Shown here in pieces: positions 50,801-59,800 of a stretch of DNA of 64,000 nt. The notes below the pieces were generated by a model that worked only from the letters and a program-made list of their open reading frames with translations, was not told where the DNA came from and did not search any database. Each line of letters begins with the position of its first letter. The first letter of the stretch is position 1. Location: positions 62,001 through 126,000 of the forward strand of contig VXBM01000278.1 of NCBI GenBank assembly GCA_013400155.1. The letters are read 5' to 3'. This DNA comes from Helopsaltes ochotensis (Eukaryota > Chordata > Aves > Passeriformes > Locustellidae). Both the position numbers and the translations under genes were made by a program.

Positions 50801-53800
50801 TACATTAGTCATAGTAGCCTTAATGGAAATCTTTAAATTATGCATCACTCACAGAACAATGTAAGCAGTCACAACTTATGAAATGCCAGAATTAAAATGG
50901 TCCTTCAAATTCAACCATGCTGTACTCTAGAAATTCTGCATTAGTCAGTATTTCTGCACAGCACTAGTACCATACTCCTGAAGCATATTGTACAGAAGTC
51001 ACTTCATATACCATTATTTAAAACTCTTCTTAAATCTTCCATGCACCACTTTTTACATATAATTCAAACACAAAAAATTATAAAGATGATTTTTAAATAC
51101 ATCAGAAAGACTGATAAACATAAACAGAAAGTAAGTTAAGATGTTCACCAGTGAGAGGACATAATAAACAATTTACACCAAAAAATCAAATTTGGACTCC
51201 AAAGGCATGAATAATTGAACAGTACCCATTGCATTTCTATAAAGGTGAAGGAATGAGTGAAAAAAGCAGAGATTTTGTATCTCCTTCATATGCTCCAGGA
51301 GTTAAAAGCTTTAATGCATTAAGTTTTAAAAGGGTCTCATATTTGAATAGAATCTGTCACATTCTTGTTATCATTCAGTAGGGAAGGGCAGCTGAAAACT
51401 ATCCCAAGGAAGATACTAAGCCTTTGTTCATGCTCATGGCTTATTTCACTGCAGAAGGTTTGTCATTCCATACATAAGACAGTTTGCAAATATATCTAAA
51501 AGGGCTAAGGGCAGAGTCCCAAGAGTGAAGACTGATTTCAGAAACAAGCTTTGCATCTTCCCAGGTCCTGCCACATCTTTTAGGAGATCCCAGACACCAG
51601 GAATGAGTTATAGAAGGTGAATGACGTTTTGAAGTTCAAAACAGACTACAGTGATGAAGGTCCTGAAGAGCCCAATCAATTTGCGGACTTCAAGACAAAG
51701 TATTGAAAAGCAGATACCAGGTAGGTGAAAGATAGAGCAACTGTTAGTTTGGATGTCCTGGATTTGATTTTATCAGGTGCCCTTGCTTGAATTCCATAGG
51801 AAAATCCCTCTGGAGGGAAGAATTAAGTCACAGAGACTACTTAGATACTTCACTGGGAAGTGGCAATGCAAAACTGGCAAAGTACAGGATGACATATTTA
51901 AGAATAGTCTCTTAGCAACCATTTAGCTAAGGAACTTTTTTCAGCAACTCAGTTGCTGCTTTTTCCACATTTACAGCAGTCAATGAGGGGGCAATACTTG
52001 CCAGCAATTTAAATCAAGAAGGGTGGTTTCAAGACATGTCAGGGTAAAGGAAGTTATTTCTGTGTTCTAATACATTTAGGTGGCAGAGATTTTATTTCCC
52101 CAAAAAAGCAGCAAATTTGCATTAAACAGTTCTGGAAGCTTCTTTACATTGAAAACGGGTGGAAAGACACACAAGAAACATCCGTAAAGCCAGAGGGCTT
52201 CCTGGGGACTTCAACCTGAAGCATAACATGGTAATTGCAAACAATTTCCACTTCCTTCTACAAACCGGCTTGTTGATTTGAAGTCATTAGAGCGTTGCTC
52301 ATTCTGATGAAGTTTCCGATTCATAACCTGCTTGCCTGCTAACTCCACTTAAGTTTTATTGCCACAGTCACAATGATTCAAACACTTTCATAAAACCTTG
52401 CAAACATTAAAATCACTGTGTATAGAGAATCCTAACATCCTGATGAAGTGAACCCTGAAGATTAATATATCCATTTGCTTTTCCATGCACCTGCCCACTG
52501 TCTTAAAATACAAATCAGTTGAACAAATTCACAAGACAAACTTCAGCCCACGTGGAATCGCCTTCGCTCAGCATTCCTGGCCTCCAAATGAGAATACAAG
52601 TGAGAAATGGGATACCATAACTGCTTGCTTACCAGTAAACCAGAGCCTCTTTGCACATATCAAAGATCAATGCTGTAAACTTTTATGACAGTACTGTATA
52701 TGGCCAACTAGCATAGGAAAGAAAAAACAACACAATATTGCTTTGGGACACTGACCAACTAACATAAACATACTCCAAGATAGAATTTTAATCTAATTTC
52801 TCGAAGAAGAAAACCCGAAAAAATAAGTGAAGAATTTATAAACAAGTTTAGCTTTATATAACATTCAGTGGTTTTATAGAAATGAATTCAATGTAAAAAG
52901 CTGGTATTTAGGCATGCTTTGAAAATACTGTTAATAAGGAGGTGACTAGAACCAGCAACATACAGAGTGACTCCTCCATCGGTAAAAAATTATTGAAAGT
53001 CTTTGCCTGAAACTGAGAACTGTCTCTGTTCTTGTTACCATTTAGAATCTCTATCACATTCATTCATAAACAATGTGATCTTTAGAAGTATTTTCAGTCA
53101 CATACTGAATTCCCATCACAAACCTAAATAATACAATACATAAGACAGAAACTTCTGATACTAAGCTTCATTTTGTGGTACATTTAAACTAAGAAGAAAT
53201 CCAAGGTTACTTGAATGTCTGATTTATTTGAACAACCTAACATATCATGAAAACTAATATGCAAAGAAGTCTATAAAAAATGTTACCAAGATTTGCTACA
53301 GATATTACTGAAAAGAAAACAAGACTTCTTGTATTAAGATAACTCTTTTAAGTTAACAGTACTACTGCACAAAATTAGAAAAAGCAATTTTATGGTGTAT
53401 ATTTTAAAAAAAATGCTTTAAAACACTAACCCTTACAAACTCAAACAGAAATGATGCCCAAGTGGCAAGTGATTATTTCTTACATTTTATTCACAGGATT
53501 ATTTGAGGTTGCTTGAAAGGGGCCAACACAAACACAGTCTTGACAAAGGAAATAGAGAAAGTCATCATGACTAAATGAAAAAGTGCTACAACAAGCATAG
53601 TTTTTCAACTGATAGGGTGAATGATAGGGTAAATGATAGGGTAAATGTACAGACACAAGACCATAACTGGACTGTAAATAACACTAAACAAAGTGAAAAG
53701 ATTGAGTCCTTTTTGTAAAGACAGATGTGTTCAGAATGTCTTATCTTATATTGTTGCCTGATTTTTTTTTTTTGCTTGATTGCAATGACTTAGAAGTGTC

Positions 53801-56800
53801 TTTCACTTTGGAATCCCTTTGTATCTCATTTTATATTATAAACAGTTTGCACTATCCATCCACAAAGAAATTCAAGTTGCTAACTTTTCACATTGTTAAA
53901 ACACTAAGCTGAATACAAAGCAGAAGTGTCATCTTCAGCAGAGATGACTGTTTTTGGCACCCAGCAGTTGTTGCTATTGTGATTGAAATTAATTATACTT
54001 GGAGCACCTTAACTCCCTCCCATGATAAATTTCTAATTAGCTAAAGCTATGACTCTCATAAATGGATTTAGATTAAAAAGATATAATTTTCCTCTGTATA
54101 CAGTGGAGTTTGAATTCTCCAACAAAACAACTCACCATGGTTGCAAAGGGTATAGCTCTTGAAGCATGGTAATAGATGGCAATGAAGTTGATGAAGAAGG
54201 CAGTTCCACACACCATTGCTGGAATAAGGAAGGCTCCGATGAACATCTGCTTTATCCATCGCCTTCCTGTAGAAAGGGATATTTCAATGGGATTGGTAAG
54301 ATAAGACTGGCTTTTTTTTTTCAATTTATTAGCAAGCACTCCAGAATTCACGTATTTTACTACTTCTCCCACAAAAAGGTGAAATAAATAAGTAACAACG
54401 TACTACATCAATACAAGAGCTAAGAGCAAACTAAGTTTCATCTGACTCTGGTAACTCACAGGATGCAGCACAATAATCAATTTAGTAGGCCAGGTGAAAA
54501 GACAAGAAAAGGGATACAGCATGAGAACATTGCAGCTGAAGAACAACATCTGCTGACTAAGCTGGGCAAAGAACCTGGGGTGTGAAACCTGAGGGTGTAT
54601 GTAGCTGCAGATGAGAAGAGACAGAGATAGCAGAACCTGCTCCCACCCTGAGAGCACAGGAGAGCTCAGCACTGCTCCCAGGACAACTCAGCACTACAGC
54701 TGCTTCCAGGCAGCACCTGCTCTGGGTTGGCTTGATCCAACCAAGCTGATTACACACACTCAGGATGCATTAAGGAAATGGATACCCCTGGTATAAAGCA
54801 AACTGCCACAGCATTTAACATACAGGAAAACTAGACTCTTGACTTCTTCAACAGAAAAAAAGGTAGAAAGAAAGTGATTCCTATACTCTATGCATCAAGG
54901 GAACAAAACTCTTGTTAGCAGTTATTACTAAGTTTGGAGCTCCCTGAGGAGCTCCAAGAAATCCTTTTGGGCAATACCTTAAAAATTTCCCCTATCTGTA
55001 TTCCCTGTATTTTTTATGCTCTTAAATACTGTCTGTATTCATACATCATTATATTAATATGCAGTAAGTAAAAATAATTTTAAAAAGCAGATTTTTTCGA
55101 GACAATCATATATATTTTCACCATGAGCCAACATAATCAGCATTTCATGGTTTAATACATGTTTATCTGTAAAAAAATAAGCATATCTGGCTCAACTATA
55201 GAGCACAATACATTACAGCACAGCAACCCTTTTCTAATGAGAGCCGGTTTTGTACAAATTGCTAGGTTTATAAACAAGCCACATGAAAATAAACTTCTAA
55301 CCTCCAAACTCAAAGTACAGTTAAGACTGAACACTAACAGGTACATCATGCTAAAAAGATACAAATTTTCTTTTTGAACTTACCAGAATTATTTTTTCTA
55401 AGCACTCTAGAAAATAATAGATATTGATTATTCTTTTATTGCAGCATAGGGAATGGATGAAGCTACTGCACTGCAAGAATCTAACTGGTCATAACTCAGA
55501 GGCATAGTGGGGAGCATTTGAAGACAGCCTGTTCAAATCTTCTGTCAATTTTATTTGGCTTCTGCTCTCAACTGATGATCATTTTGATTTGCTAAGTATA
55601 AAGTAAAGCATGTACTGGAAGGTAGAACAACTTTCTTTTAAAAGATGATATAAACAGTTTTCCCTATCCGCAATTAATGGTCTAGTAAATAATCTATAAT
55701 CATCCTTTTTGTGTTAGCCTAACATAACCCCCCTAATACATACAGAACAGGACCATGTAGGAGTCATCTGGAGAAGATGACATGAACTGTTTAACAACAC
55801 ATTGCACAAAAGGGAAAGCCTATTATATTCTGTGGATGTCATGAGCCAAAAATTATACAGAAGAGTATAAAAAGCAATTTGGAAGTCACAACTGTTAACA
55901 GTTCTTTAGCTTTAAAGTCTTTTAACCCAAGACTTCAGTTACCTTTTTAGAAAGCATAGCCAGTACTGACTGAGTAGGTAATATGAAAGTTAAATATACT
56001 CGAAATATTTTTATTAAGAATCGAATGGATTCCATCTAACTCCATGAGGACTCCTCTACATTGGTACAAATCCGAAAATAATAACTTCTCCATTTAACAA
56101 AGCAATGAAAATGCTGAAACATGAAAACAATTTACCTCCTTGTCTAGCATAAAGGCTTCCTCCAAAATATCCATTCACTGGAGATGTTGCAGCATAAACA
56201 AATATAGCTGTACTAAGCATTGATCCTCTCCTACAAGAAGGGATGTTTTTGGTAAATGAAATAAAAAATCAAACATGATTAGAGAAAAAAAATCCCTGTA
56301 TTTTTAGCAGAATCAGATATTTAATATTTTTATGTAATACAAACATTTAGAAGTGCTTAAACTGCAAAATCAGCATCAGAATGAGGACTTTGGCCAAGTC
56401 TAACTCAATATGGGAAAGAGAGTTTTGACATACTACATTCTGCACTGGAGTACAGAGTCTCACTCTGATAAATATACTCTGGCATTTGGATGTGTGTACT
56501 TTGTGCATAAATAACTATTTACATTACATACATTAATTGCAAGATTCAACTGCAGATAAAATGTCAAAAGGCCAGTGTTAAAAAAATATGCTAAGATTGA
56601 GAATAATGTTTCTGCCATCCTCCAGAAATTAACTTTTAAGATCGAAAGTGTTCATCTGGCAGAAAATTAGATTTAGAAACTATAAATACTATAATGAAGT
56701 CACAAATCAGCATTAAGTAGTGCAATCAGAAGAGCTTCGTAATTTTTAAATGTCACCCAATTAAATGTTGGACTACTAATTTTAGCATAATTTTTCTGAA

Positions 56801-59800
56801 ATTTTACAAAAAAAGGCTAATAATTTTAAATCAAAGAAGCCATTTCCAAATACATTTTAAAAGACCACATCTAAGAATAGGAAGATATAAATGTTATTCA
56901 TTAATAGAGTTGTTTCTCCACATCCCTCTGCTATTCATCAACAGCAAAGAGCACTAGGTTTTCAGCTGACTTACTGTACTTTCTTCAAATTAGTTGCTCT
57001 GAGAGATTCTAGTTACAGCCATTTTGGTTTTTGAGGAACCATTCCTGAATGCCTGCTGTACTCAAAGAAGCAATCTTTAGCACTTAAGCTTCCATGACTG
57101 CATGACCAAAGCAAATATACCTGCTGGTCATGCACACTGAAGGCCTGTTTTGCCAACAGTGTTTTTTTTAAAACTTCTTGTAACTTAAGACAATGTAGAA
57201 ACACATGAAAAAACCCCAAGAGCAGGCACAGTCTGAAATGGCACAGCCACTCTGTAAATCCAGACTACCAGTAAAAACACCAGACAGTGCTATTTTCCTA
57301 AACATAAGAATTGTCTGCAACACAATTGTTGCAATTGTGGTCAATTGTACCACTACCCACCCAGAATTAAATTCACTTTGAAAGTGATAGAAAGGCCTAT
57401 TGCAATAAAAGACTAAGTGCACATATCTTTCAAAAAAATACTGTTCTGATACATTTTATAACTGGCATGACTAACTTACTGCTTCCCTACAGGGCACGTA
57501 CATGCTGAAATGGTTTCATTTTGTCCTCTGAAGGGCTGAGATGCTGCACAATTAAAAGTGTGTATGTACGCTTGTCTAGAAATATAACCATGAGGCACAA
57601 GGAGGGGAATAACACCCTCTGAAAAATGAAAATATGCCAAGATTCTGGTACTACAGAGTGGCTTTTTAAACACACCCTTAAAAGGCCACTAAATTAAAAA
57701 GCAAGAGTTCTCTCTAGTGGCACATTAGAAGTACTACAACTTGTTAAAATCAAGTTACAGGCGATAACTACAGATGAAAAGTTTAGTCACTGCTTAAAAC
57801 AAATCACTTGTAAAAAACCAAAAAAACCACCAAAACAAGCCAATAATTCCCTCCAACACCCAAAATACAATCACTGCAGAAACAGATGAAGTCCACCCAG
57901 CAACCCAAAATCTCAGTCCAATTAAGAGGTAAAGGAAGAAAACTGGTGAACTGAACACAAGTAGTGTGTTAAATTCAACCTTGAGTATTATTTCCTTTTT
58001 TAAATAGATTCTTTCCAGTCAGGACCACAGACCACTTATTTCTGGGGATTTTACATCAACACAGGCTGAGCACTATCTGTTCAAAACAATTTAAGGAATT
58101 ACGTTTTCATTCCCAAGCAGACTTGTGGTAAGACTGACTCAATACTGACTTGTCAGCAGAAAACAAGACTATTCACAACAGAACATACTCTTATTTCAGC
58201 CTTCACAGGACACGGTGGGAAAATAGGGTCAGAAATATATTAACATCTTGTTACTCTGGATGAAACCAGGAGTGAAATACATGTATTTCCCATATTATCT
58301 ACTAGTAATTCTGCAGAACAACAAACTAGTTTCATAAAAATCATTCAAAAAGCAAGCACTAAAAGAGAAAATCAAAGGAGACTGACTAATGTAATAACAG
58401 TAGGACAAAGGTTTATAACAAATTAAAAGAGCACTTCTCTATAATACATCTGATCTACAGATTACAACTAAAGACTCAAACACTTTTTGTCAAGCCAGTT
58501 AGAACAATAGTTTTTGTAATTATTTTGTTCACTTAAACATTTATATATGGAAGACATGGCACAATTATACTTACTCTGTGTATAAATCTTCTATCATTGC
58601 AACAATAATGACTATAAGAGACACAGCAAAAATTTGACAGCCAGAACCAATAAGCGATGAAAATATTAGCGGATGACTGGATGGTCTAAACACATCTCCA
58701 TGGACCTGCTTCCACCCATACTCATCACCTAGATCTCTGTCCTGGGAACAACAACAACAAATTTTAAGTCTAGTTATGACAATTAAAGACAAACACACAA
58801 GCTACATAAAAACAAAAGCTCTGATTTAATAAAACAACTTCAAGTGAAGTGTGTCTTCTCTTCTGAATGCATCAAATCTTAAGATAAAAGTTTACTATTC
58901 AGATGCTTATGGAAGAGAACAACAAATTACTACCTGAATGCAAGACACAATAAAATCTATCTGAATCCTTCCCTGTCCCCTAAAGCCTCTGAGGTGCTCA
59001 GGAGTACATCAGGCTTCTAATACAAAGTTAGAATGGACCTAGTTTATCCTTAAGTTGGATATGAACATTAACAGAGATTTTTGGGTTGCAACCTAGAAGC
59101 GTGTTATAAACAAAACCAGTAATATTTTCAAGACACACAAAAGGCATCTTCTGTCCAATTGAAGAAAGCCATTTAGAGCTGCTAACACAATGAATGTACA
59201 ACAAGAAAACAATAAGCCTTAGAAATGTTTTAAAAGTGTGAGTGTAGATCTTACCATATCATCCATTTCTTCCTCCTTGCTGTATCTTGCATAATCTTTT
59301 CGCAAAGTTCTCATTAATATCATAGACACCAGGCCAACCAGAAAGATCACCATCATAAAAGAATTGAAAATTGAAAACCAGTGAATCTAAAAAGAAAACA
59401 CATCCATAAAGTTTAGAACTGTAAATGTGTTTCAAATTGTTTCAAGAAAGATAAACTGTTGCCTATAAGGACAGCCTGTCAGCACTAGCTAAATAATAAT
59501 AAAACCCTATCATAACTAACATTACCTTTTTAGAAAGTGACACAAAAACGGGCCTGTGAAACACCATATATAAACCTTTTTAACAGCCAGCCCTGCTCAG
59601 GATGAAGTTATCTCAACTTTGTTAAGCAGCAGCAAAGTTTGAACAACTGGCTGTGTGCACTCCCTTGGTAAGCAAAAGGCAACACAATGCACTGCTGCTT
59701 TCCTGGAAAAGAGGTTTAAGTAGCAAAGCCAAAGAAATTATTGCTTTGCACAGCATCAAAATATGCAGCAGCATTATTTTTGCTCTGGAAAGCATATCCT

